Source of the DNA: Bog-756 sp963699085
GTDB taxonomy: Bacteria; Actinomycetota; Acidimicrobiia; Acidimicrobiales; RAAP-2
Reading direction: 5' to 3'
Assembly: GCA_963699085.1 (NCBI GenBank)
Contig: CAVOTH010000004.1
Span: 992,001 to 1,056,000 of the forward strand
Length of the DNA stretch: 64,000 nucleotides
Below the pieces are notes generated by a model. The model did not search any database. It saw only the letters and a list, made by a program, of their open reading frames with translations, and was not told the origin of the DNA. Shown here one piece after another: positions 55,300-64,000 of the stretch (position 1 is the stretch's first letter; each line of letters opens with the position of its first letter). Both the position numbers and the translations under genes were made by a program.

Positions 55300-56345
55300 G
55301 CACCACCGGCCGACGGGCAATGAGCACGGTGCGCGACTCCTCCCGGACCCTGCGCTCGCGCCGGGCAGTGCAGACCGACGCCTCGTTGGGCGACGTCTCC
55401 GCGGCAATCCACCGGCTGCGTCCCTCGTCGCTGCTGGCCCGGGCCGGCCGGACCCCGTTCCCACTTGCCCCGCCCACCTGGCCCGGGTCGGTGCCTCGGC
55501 CCGCCCCTGAATCGGACCTGGGGGTGCACTACGACACCGCCTGGTCGCGGAAGTACCCGGTGCGTCTGGCCCGGGCCATGGTGCTCGACAACCTGACCCG
55601 TCCGCTGGCCAAGGTGATCGCCCAACCCCAACTGCGGGGAGACGAGTACCTGGCCGGTCTCGAGGGCCCGGTGATCTTCGCGTCCAATCACGCCAGCCAC
55701 ATCGATGCGCCGCTGCTACTGGCGTCGCTGCCGCTGCGGTTCCGCCACCGGGCGGTGGTGGCGGCGGCGGCCGACTACTTCTTCGACCGGCGCTGGAAGG
55801 CCGACACCTTCTCGTTCCTCCTGGGTGCCATCCCGATCGAGCGGACCAAGGTGAACCGGCGATCCGCCGACCTGGCGGCAGAGCTGATCGCCGACGACTG
55901 GAACCTGGTGATCTTCCCCGAGGGCGGACGTTCGCCTGACGGGTGGGCCCAGCAGTTCACCGGAGGTGCCGCCTACCTGGCGGCACGTACCGGACGGCCG
56001 GTAGTCCCGGTCCACCTGGAGGGCACCCGGCACATCCTTCCCAAGGGTGGTGGCGTGGTGAAGCGCACCCGCACCACCGTCACCTTCGGGTCACCGCTGT
56101 GGCCGGCCGAGGGCGAAAACGCCCGCCGTCTCGCTGAGCGCATCGAGGCGGCGGTGGCCACCCTGGCCAACGAGTCCACCACCGACTGGTGGACGGCCCG
56201 GAAGCTGGCCGCAAATGGTGAGACCCCGTCATTGCAGGGACCCGACGTGGCGGCCTGGCGGCGGTCCTGGGCGCTCGAGCCGGCACCCGACCGGACCCCG
56301 GTGATCGACGCCGAGGGCAACGACTGGCCGCGCCGCAAGGCCTGA
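55296..56345 (+). CDS. PlsC-type 1-acylglycerol-3-phosphate acyltransferase
   Basis: 349 aa. NHASHID gives the NHxxxxD-type acyltransferase motif I; FPEGGRSPDG is motif III, and PVVPVHLEG motif IV. A 110-residue N-terminal extension precedes the domain. Last gene of the lipid operon, 4-bp overlap with the LarA-like gene. It would acylate a glycerol-phosphate-like product. Confidence 0.9.
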   Translation: MSTTGRRAMSTVRDSSRTLRSRRAVQTDASLGDVSAAIHRLRPSSLLARAGRTPFPLAPPTWPGSVPRPAPESDLGVHYDTAWSRKYPVRLARAMVLDNLTRPLAKVIAQPQLRGDEYLAGLEGPVIFASNHASHIDAPLLLASLPLRFRHRAVVAAAADYFFDRRWKADTFSFLLGAIPIERTKVNRRSADLAAELIADDWNLVIFPEGGRSPDGWAQQFTGGAAYLAARTGRPVVPVHLEGTRHILPKGGGVVKRTRTTVTFGSPLWPAEGENARRLAERIEAAVATLANESTTDWWTARKLAANGETPSLQGPDVAAWRRSWALEPAPDRTPVIDAEGNDWPRRKA

Positions 56346-56487
56346 GCCGCAGGCGGGACAGGGTCGCCCCGTCGGCACGCGAATCGCCCCGTAATCCCTG
56401 AAGCGCACCTGGCATGGTGCTACAGATCCTCGGTCAAGACGCCGATCAGTTGGGTGGAGCCAATTCGGACGGAGCGTCGACCAGCAG

Positions 56488-57888
56488 ATGAAAGCCCGAA
56501 CACTTGTCCTCATAGCGGGACTCCTCCTGGCAATCGGTCTGAGCACCTTTGCGTCCTCGGCCTCGCCCACCGGCGGTCATGCGTCCTCGGCCTCAGCCGC
56601 CGGGAATCACGAATCGACGGCCCCACACGCCGGGAGTGACGACGCCGCCAAAGGGGGCACGGCCGCCACCCATACCACCATCAATCCCACCCGTGCCCGG
56701 GACCTGAGTGCCGGGCCGACATCGACCGACGGCGAGGCGAGCACGACCCTCCCTCATCCGAGTCCCACCACGACAACCTCGCTCGCGGCCCCACCAGCGA
56801 CCAGGTCGGCGATCGCCCAGCCCCCGCCCCCTTCCACTGTCCCGACGACGACGGTGCCGCCGGCTTCGGCGGGCACCGGCACGAAGATCGGCATCTCCCT
56901 GGCCGACACCTTGATCATGGAGACCCCGAGCCAGATCGCCGCCGAGCTGTCGCAGATTCGCTCCATCGGAGTGACCTGGATACGGGTGGATCTCGAGTGG
57001 AGCGGCGTCCAGCCCACCTCGGCCTCGTCCTACTCGTGGAACCGATTCGATGCCATTGTGGCTGCCGCCAACGCAGAGGGCATCTCGGTCATGCCGATCC
57101 TCGACTACACGCCACCATGGGCCCGGCCGGCCGGTTGCGGCACGGAGTTCTGCGCCCCGGCCGATCCTTCGGCGTTCGGTGCCTTTGCCGGGGCAGCTGC
57201 GGCGCGGTACGCCCCGATGGGCGTGCACTACTGGGAGATATGGAACGAACCCAACAACACCCAGTTCTGGCAGCCCCAGCCGAACGCCGCCAACTACGTC
57301 ACGCTCCTCCGGGCGGCGAGCAGCGCCATCCGCCTCGCTGATCCCCACGCCTTCGTCATCTCCGGTGGCCTGGCACCGGAAGCCACATCGGGCGGAAACA
57401 TCGCCCAACTTACCTACCTGTCGAGCTTCTGCGCCGACGGTGGCCCCGCCTACGTCGACGCCATCGGCTACCACCCCTACTCCTATCCGGTCCTGCCGAG
57501 CGACGCCCAGCCGTGGAACGCCTGGACCCAGATTGATGGAACGAGTACGAGCGTTCGATCGATCCTGAACGGCTGTGGAGCCGCCTCCAAGAAGATCTGG
57601 CTCACCGAGTACGGGGCACCGACCAACGGGCCCGGTGCCGAGGCGACGATTTCGAACTACAACTTCAGCGCCAATCCGGATCACGTGTCGGAGTCACTGC
57701 AGGCCCTTATGGCGACACAATCAGTGCAGCTCGCCCGTGCCGATCCAAATGTCGGGGCCCTCTTCTGGTACACCTACGAAGACAGCTCAACCGATACGTC
57801 CTCGGCCCACAACTTCTTCGGCTTGCTCAACAGCGACGGGACCCCCAAGCCTGCCTGGTCGGCCCTTCAGGCCGCCATCGCCGGCTGA
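56488..57888 (+). CDS. Exported glycoside-hydrolase-like protein (GH39/GH5-type barrel)
   Basis: 466 aa: signal peptide, a 110-residue Ser/Thr/Pro linker, then a TIM-barrel domain from about 130. The acid/base Glu is in YWEIWNEPNNTQFW and the nucleophile Glu in IWLTEYGAP, the clan GH-A pattern. Extracellular polysaccharide or glycan cleavage is expected. Faces the giant secreted protein gene. Confidence 0.85.
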   Translation: MKARTLVLIAGLLLAIGLSTFASSASPTGGHASSASAAGNHESTAPHAGSDDAAKGGTAATHTTINPTRARDLSAGPTSTDGEASTTLPHPSPTTTTSLAAPPATRSAIAQPPPPSTVPTTTVPPASAGTGTKIGISLADTLIMETPSQIAAELSQIRSIGVTWIRVDLEWSGVQPTSASSYSWNRFDAIVAAANAEGISVMPILDYTPPWARPAGCGTEFCAPADPSAFGAFAGAAAARYAPMGVHYWEIWNEPNNTQFWQPQPNAANYVTLLRAASSAIRLADPHAFVISGGLAPEATSGGNIAQLTYLSSFCADGGPAYVDAIGYHPYSYPVLPSDAQPWNAWTQIDGTSTSVRSILNGCGAASKKIWLTEYGAPTNGPGAEATISNYNFSANPDHVSESLQALMATQSVQLARADPNVGALFWYTYEDSSTDTSSAHNFFGLLNSDGTPKPAWSALQAAIAG

Positions 57889-57920
57889 GCCGGCCCGGCG
57901 GCGCCGGGACGGACCTGATG

Positions 57921-60900
57921 TCAGTGACGCCGCGTCTTCGACGATTTAGCTGCCTTGTTCCTCGCAGCTTTCTTGGACGGTGACGCCTTTACGGCTATGG
58001 CTGCAGCTGGAGGTGTGGGTGTGTAGGAGATGTTGGTGCCGGAGACGGAGTGGACGTCGGCGAATCCCCCGGTGGCCCCGGTAAATCCGAGCAGGGCACT
58101 CGACGGAATGGGGACGCCCGCCACGTTGATGTATTGGGTTCCGTCCACCGAAACGGTGATCGTTCCGTTGTTCTCGGTCACGCTGACGGTGTGTGATCCG
58201 TGGAGGTTGGGAACGGCACAGGATGATGCGAGCCACACCGGTCCGTTGGAGTTCTCCGAGTCGGTGACCCCGATGAAATTCGCGGCAGGGGTCGTTCACA
58301 TTCTGATAGGTGTCCTCCGCGATGGCGACACCGCCGAGGTGTCCCCAGCCATAGGCACTCGACCCCGCCCCGAGGGCGGTCGCACCGTCCTTGGAGGGCA
58401 CCATCACGAACGCCATACCGTCAGCTCCGGTACCCGGACCGATGGTCGAGGTATAGCTGGCGTTCACCGCTGTCGAACTGATGGCCGTCGGCCAGAAGGC
58501 GGAGCCGGCGACATGGTTGGTGGCCGGATTGAGTTGGAGGGTGGTCCCTGACAGGCTGGCTGAGCCGTTGAGTTGCCAGCCACCCAGGCTCGGATCTGGA
58601 ATGGTCACATTCCCCGGCGTCACCACCACGTTCGACACGATGTGTTGATCGGTGAGCCCGCCGGTACCGCCGGTGAAGAGCACTTCGGCATTCGGCGGCA
58701 GGTTGGGATCGCTCTCTTGGAGTACCTGCGTCCCGTTCATGGTGACGGTGACCACGGTGCCGGATACTGTCACCACGATCTTGTTGGTCGTGTTTCTGAG
58801 GGCCGAGACCGTCGTATTGGTCTCCAGATAATTTGGCCAATACTGATTGGCCCCATCAGCGATCGCCACGAAGTTGTTGGACGGATCCACCGGCCCCTGG
58901 TAGGTACGGAAGACGACGGCGGTCCCTGTGGGACCGGCAACGTAGCCGAGCCCCCCGCCATTCGCCCCCAAGAACGATGTGGAGGTCGGGCTGGCCAGCG
59001 TCATGGTCATTCCGTCCGCACCTGTCCCCCCGGTAATCGTCTCGTTGAAGCTGACCGTGAGCCCGTTGGTCGACACCACCTGTGGATCGAGCGCCGAACC
59101 CGCTTGATAGGTGGTGGCGGGCGTGAGAACCACTTGACCGTTCGAATTCGTCGCCGAGCCGAACAGACTCCAATTGATCCCTCCGGTCCCCGTTCCTGTG
59201 AGTGGAATCGTCATACCACCGTCGTCCGTGGCCACCATCACCGTGCTCGAGAATGGGCCGGAGGCGGTGGGAGAGAAGGAAACCGTCGCTGGCATCGAGG
59301 TTCCGGCAGGAATCACCGTATCGGTGGCAGGGAGGCCGGTGATGCTGAACGCCCCGGCCGGGACGGTCGCCCCTTCGAAGACGACCGGTGACAGTCCGCT
59401 GTTGGTGATGTTCACAGCCGTGGTACCGGTCGATCCGACGGCGACACTGCCCGCGTTCACGCTTGAGGGGGACGCCGTGGTCCGGCTCGTGTTGGAAATG
59501 GCAACGTTGGAGATCGTCTCAAGGTCGTCTTGGAGCGCGGTCGTCCCCGTGAACTCCAGGTACGCCCGCGGTGGGAGGTTGGGGTCGCTGTACTGCAGCA
59601 CCTGGGTCCCGTTCAGGGTCACCGTCAACTGGGTGCCCGCTATGGACACAACCACGTTGTCCGGAGTGTTTCTCAACGGAGGGATAGCGGTGTTGGTCTG
59701 GAGATAGTTCGCGTAGGTGGGATTGGTGGCGTTGGGCCCGTCAGCTATCCCCACGAAGTTGTTGGAGGGTTCGCCCGTCCCCTGGAATGTCCTGAGGACG
59801 ACCGCCGTTCCGGTTATGCCGACATAGCCCAGACCACCTCCGGAACCACCGACGAAGGTGGGCGAGGTCGGGCTGGCCAGGGTCAGCGTGACTCCGTCGC
59901 CGCCGCCTGTGCCTCCACCGAGATTCGCCTGGAACGCAACGGACAGTCCGTCGGTGGGCACCTCGTGAGGCGCTTTGGCGGTCCCCAGTTGCCACTGAGT
60001 CGGCTGGGTCAACTGCACCGCACCGTTCACCAGCTGGGCACTTCCCTGCATGGTCCATCCGCCGGCGGACGGCGGCCCCGGCGCTACCGGGGCCACGCCA
60101 TTTCCCGTGAACTCTTCGTTCTGCAGAGTGGAATTCCCCGAACCGTTGATCACCCAGACGTCGTTGAAGGATCCGATCGAAGTCGGTGTGAACGCCACGG
60201 TTTCCTTGATTGTGGCTCCCGCTGGGATGCCCGTACCTTCGGCCAACACGGTCAGGGCATGGAACGCGCTCGCCACAGGGGCCTTCGACTTCGTGATCTC
60301 GATGGCCGTGGCACCGACATTGGAGACGTTCACCTGCGCCGTCACCGTGTCACCCACAGGTACGTTGCCAAAGGCGATGGGGTCCGGGGTGACCTGCAAG
60401 AGGCCAGGTGCCGCTGAGTTTCCCGACAGGGGCACGTCTACATTTCCCCCCACGTCGGTATCGACGACAAGGTCGTCGGTCGACAGCTCCGCCGCCGTGG
60501 GTGCATACGTCACCGTCACAGCCACACTCTGACCGCTAGCCAGAACGGTGCCGAGCGCAGGGAGTCCCGATACCGAGAACGGGGCCGACGGCGACGTGAT
60601 GGAAGTGATCGTGCACGGCTGTGTGCCCTCGTTGGTGAAGGTAACCGGCTGGGTATTCACCTGGCCGGTGGCAACGCCGCCGAAGCTGATCGCTGCCGGG
60701 TTGGCCTCCAACAATGCGCCGGCCGCCAGGCCGAACCCGTTCTCACCGACTGAGTAGTTGCCGGCGGTGGTTGTCACCGTCAGCGTGCCTCCGGCTCCCT
60801 CGTACTGACCCGGGCTACAGCTCTGGGTGGGTGAACACACCGGTCCCTCCGACACCGGAGTGAACGTCACGGGTACCGTCAACGTCTGACCGGCGGTCAG

Positions 60901-62817
60901 CGACACCGGCAGTGCCGGGGTCGTGGTACCGAGAGTGAACGGACCTGTCGTGGTGGCCACACTGTTGACGGTCAGGGCTTCGTTGGCGGTGAACGTCTCG
61001 TTTATCGTCGACGACTGTCCGATGGTGACGTTGCCGAACGCCACCGTGGACCCGGTCAACGGTTCGGCAACGGGCGCGCCGAACCCGTAGAGCTGGCCGG
61101 TCGTACTCGGGATGTACACCATCGGCGTCGGATTAGGACCGTCTCCGGGGTCGTATATGCCGGGTGGCGTCCACTTGTCGACGAGGCCGATCGGGGCCTC
61201 CCACAGCAGCTGCAGAGTGCCGTTGACCGGCACGGGGTTGTAGGCCCGCAACTCGCCACCGGGCTGGGTGCTGTTCGCCGTCCACGCTTCCCACAGGATC
61301 GAGCTCCCGGACGTCGTCCCCGACGACGTGACGATGGGCTGACCGGACCCATAGGCGAAGGGGTCCGCTGCGGTACCGACTTCACTGAAGGTGGGCAGGC
61401 CGGCTCCGGTGACTCCGTACTTGAGCGCCACCAGGCTCCCGGTAGCGGTGACGTCGGTGCTGGAGGAGGTGAAGAAATAGAGGTACCCCCCGTCGCCGCC
61501 CCACACGGCCGCCTTACCCCACACGCCGCCGATGGGCCCGATCCTCGACAGCACGTCGTCCGAGCCATTCGGCCCCTCCTGGAATCCCCCGAGGTTCTTG
61601 GCGTTCAGGACATAGAGGTACCCCTCCTTGCCGATCTCGATGGCCAGATCCGGGTATTGAGCCGTCCCGAATTCGGCCGGGGGCAACAACACCGGTGCCC
61701 CCGATCCCAGGTCCCCGTCGATCTGGTTCAGATGGGCCGAGTCGTAGGGTTGGAAGAAGTCTGTTGCCTTCAGCGATCCGTTCGCCTGTACCTGGAGCCG
61801 TGTCACCGTCTGGGCCAGCTGGTTCGGTGGGGTGTCTCCCGGCGTGGGCGTGGTGGTGTCGTTGCCGTTTCCGGAGGCGAAGATGATCTGGCCGGGACCA
61901 TCGGAGATCAGTGCTCCGCCTGACTGCCAGATTCCACCCACCCGCGGCTGACTCCCGCCCACCTCGTCGGTCCACATGGTCTGGAGTGTCCCCGTTTCGG
62001 TCACCCCGACGACCCAACCCTCTGTCGGAGGAAGGTCGCAGTGCGACCCGAAGGCCGCGTATACCGTCCCGCCCAACAACAACAGGCCCGGACGCTGCAA
62101 CTGGTAGGTGGCGTTGAACGTGGCCGTCGGATCGTTCGACGCATTCCCCTGGATCACCACCGGGAAGCCAGGCTGCTCTGCCCCCGTCAACACGTTCACC
62201 GTGTGCATCGACCAGACATCGGCCCCAGACGTCCCCGAAACGTACGAGTTGGCCGTGAAGTACTCGGTGTCGGTGTTCTGGTCCACGACCGGCGTCCCGA
62301 TGATGCCCTGCCCGCCCCCGATGTCGGCACATCCGATGGCCGCCGTGCTCACCGGGTTACCCACGTTTCGCGACCACTCGATGGCCCCGGTCTGCGGGTT
62401 CATGCCGTAGATCCAGTCCTGGGAGGTCTCGACCAACAGGACGCCGTCAGCCACCAACGGCTGCGCGAACGTCTGGCCGTTGATATTGGTCTTGAACAAC
62501 TGGCCGAAGGAACCTCCCGTCACCAACTGAGGAGTGAGCCCGGTCTGGTCCGGATACCAGCTGGTTCCCTCCTGGTCGTGGCCATATTCCACCGGAGGCA
62601 GACTCGTCGACGTGCCGGCCGCCTTCTTGGCCGCCATCAACTTCACCGGTGACGCGTCGGACCGTGTGGGGCTCGCGACAGCCGCCGCGACCGTGACCGT
62701 CGACGCGGCGGTGACTGCGGTCACCGCTACCGTGACGGTTACACAGCGCCTGAGCAGCGATTGCCTGGCGCGGCCGGGTAGTTCTTTACGACGGTTAGGT
62801 AGCCCCATGGCCGTCAT
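57921..62817 (-). pseudogene. Giant secreted propeller/choice-of-anchor/lectin-like protein, one frameshift near the 3' end
   Basis: About 1630 aa when read through. Start ATG 62817 (longer frame to 62892 possible). Signal-anchor about 20-50, a PQQ-like propeller (about 70-580), about four ASH/choice-of-anchor modules (FGNVTIGQSSTINETF, ISFGGVATGQVNTQPV, IAFGNVPVGDTVTAQV and one later), and three legume-lectin-like modules (SLSVAFQANLGGGTGGGDGVTLTLA). The coding frame breaks at a run of four G (58288-58291). Dropping one base continues into ANFIGVTDSENSNGPVWLASS and a Lys-rich tail ending at 57921. Could be a sequencing indel. Confidence 0.75.
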
Positions 62818-62892
62818 TAAAGTACGACCAGCCTGGCGCTGTCCAGACTCCTGATATGAATTCCCTGTTTCGCGCTCGGAATAGTATGACAA

Positions 62893-63644
62893 ACAGGAGA
62901 TCCCGGTCGATCACCCTCCGTGCTGATCACATCACAGTGACGGTCCATTCTCGTTCAATGTCGCGCTCCAACCCCAAATGAAATCCCAGGGGATCCAGAG
63001 TTCGCACGGAATTTCCCTTATAGGACAATGGTTTCCTCGGTATCGATCCCTCACGAGGTTTCCCACCGATGGACAGAGTAACCTCGAGTGATCAACCGAC
63101 ATCCTGAAATGCAGATCTGATTTGCAGTCAAATGACACGACAATCTCCGGGTGGTCAGCAGGTGGGAATGCCGGCGAAATCTGATCCGGATGGCCGCGGA
63201 GAGTAGCGAAGTGGTCGCTACGGGTCGCGGAAGGATGCACGACGGTACTTGATCACTGGAGGGATTTCCTCTAGGAATAGGGAGATACCGAGGTGTCCGA
63301 CTGATTTGGAGGTCGGCAAAGGCGATCCGACAACGGATTCGGGAATCCAGTGGCGCCACCCCGCGGGCGACCAGTTCGCACGCGCCCAGTCCAACTCCAG
63401 CCCACAGGTGACCATTTCCAGTACCTTTCAATACTCTCACTTTAAGTGGCCACCTGCCCACTAACAGTGTTGACAAGCGCGCAACCCAGGCGTACGCTTG
63501 ACTTACAGAAGGACAACGAGGGGCCATCGTTGACCGGTCGCGTATGTCGCGACTTCGGTTCGGCCGTCTCCGCAAGATCCTCTCGAGTGTTCCGGCGCTC
63601 CGATACAAGATCCGACGACGACACAAGATCCGAGGCTTTGACAT
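62893..63644. other. Divergent intergenic region
   Basis: About 750 bp without a credible gene. It holds a promoter-like pair at 63470-63498 and a direct repeat acaagatccga at 63605 and 63622. Confidence 0.5.
63470..63498 (+). promoter_or_regulatory. Sigma-70-like promoter candidate
   Basis: TTGACA at 63470-63475, 17-bp spacer, TACGCT at 63493-63498, about 140 bp before the next gene. Confidence 0.45.
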
Positions 63645-64000
63645 ATGAATGGTCTGCGTTCAAACACCATGGCACCCGTTGCCACGATATTGAGGGCCAT
63701 CGCATCCCGATGGATTTGGATGGCCCTTGTCGTCGCCCTGCTCCTCGCTCCATCCCTTGTCAACCGGGCCGCGCCCACTGGGGTCGCAGCGGGTGCTGTC
63801 GCCGCACCGACGGGAGTGCCGGTGGGCATGAACTTCGGTAGCGGATACGAGGCGACCTTCCAGGGCCTGAGCTCATCGGCTCAGTCCGCCGTGATCCAGC
63901 GGCTCGTGTCGAGCGGCGTCACCTGGCTTCGGGTCGACGTTCCTTTCGACGGCGAGGAGGACACCAGCGGAAATTTCTACTGGACGTCGAACACCGAGAT
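63645..64000 (+). CDS. Exported glycoside-hydrolase-like protein, 3' end outside window
   Basis: Open from ATG 63645 to the window end (118 codons). Signal peptide (MALVVALLLAPSLV) then PVGMNFGSGY and VSSGVTWLRVDVPFD, matching the start of the barrel of the protein at 56488 (SIGVTWIRVDLEW). Likely a second clan GH-A hydrolase; catalytic residues lie beyond the window. Confidence 0.65.
   Translation, partial: MNGLRSNTMAPVATILRAIASRWIWMALVVALLLAPSLVNRAAPTGVAAGAVAAPTGVPVGMNFGSGYEATFQGLSSSAQSAVIQRLVSSGVTWLRVDVPFDGEEDTSGNFYWTSNTE

Noticed and set aside
52211..55464. Long minus-strand frames (517 and 451 codons)
   Set aside because: Antisense of the alcohol dehydrogenase and LarA-like genes.
63051..63644. 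197-codon minus-strand frame in the last intergenic region
   Set aside because: Arg/Ser/Pro-rich without motifs and overlaps a promoter-like region; treated as chance.

Overview
The window is high-GC bacterial DNA with dense, often overlapping genes, GTG/TTG starts, F420- and mycobacterial-type enzyme families, a PPK2 polyphosphate kinase, TetR-controlled lipid and catabolic operons and large secreted beta-propeller proteins. It is most likely an actinobacterium, with Acidimicrobiia-like lineages the best guess. That placement is inferred from family content only; there is no rRNA or other phylogenetic marker here.

Layout. 1-8.2 kb: housekeeping and accessory genes (peroxiredoxin-like fragment, 3-methyladenine glycosylase, VOC protein, F420-type reductase, secreted seven-bladed propeller, DUF7144-like membrane protein, lipoprotein, DMT transporter, FAD monooxygenase, GAP-family membrane protein), then a frameshifted secreted-protein remnant. 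8.6-12.7 kb: PPK2, a P3-type proton ATPase and a DUF6933 protein. 12.7-21.1 kb: one minus-strand operon (nitroreductase, amidohydrolase, SDR, SnoaL-like, TauD-type dioxygenase, PhyH-type dioxygenase, acyl-CoA-dehydrogenase-like flavoprotein, HSL-type hydrolase, and a regulator with two TetR domains). Most of its junctions are 4-bp start/stop overlaps. A P450 relic with a large internal deletion and a second SDR stand divergently. 22.6-25.0 kb: four coupled membrane-protein genes ending in orphan cytochrome oxidase subunit III- and IV-like proteins. 25.4-30.2 kb: secreted PQQ-type propeller, repetitive Tat-exported protein, HODM-like heme demethylase subunit.

30.6-46.0 kb is a composite genomic island at the 3' half of a tRNA-Val(CAC) gene (45902-45975, minus). 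The 3' half of the tRNA is repeated at 30576, 32318 and 34105. These copies cut the island into three segments. The first carries a YefM/YoeB toxin-antitoxin pair. The second carries a ribbon-helix-helix/MazF pair with a twin palindromic operator. The third (11.8 kb) carries a tyrosine integrase beside the tRNA, a serine recombinase, a HEPN-domain gene and a DUF3987-type gene interrupted by an IS3-family element with a 3-bp target duplication. Nearly all large genes of the third segment are frameshifted, whereas both toxin-antitoxin pairs are intact. I read this as serial integration of elements at one tRNA gene, with decay of everything except the toxin-antitoxin pairs.

46.0-56.3 kb: amidase, VOC protein, membrane protein, then a TetR gene divergent from a tightly coupled four-gene operon: fatty acyl-CoA-reductase-like/HAD fusion, zinc alcohol dehydrogenase, LarA-like DUF2088 protein and PlsC-type acyltransferase. 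This looks like a lipid or ether/alcohol-lipid assembly pathway of unknown product. 56.5-64.0 kb: an exported glycoside-hydrolase-like protein, a giant secreted propeller/lectin-like protein with one frameshift, and the start of a second exported glycoside-hydrolase-like protein cut by the window end.
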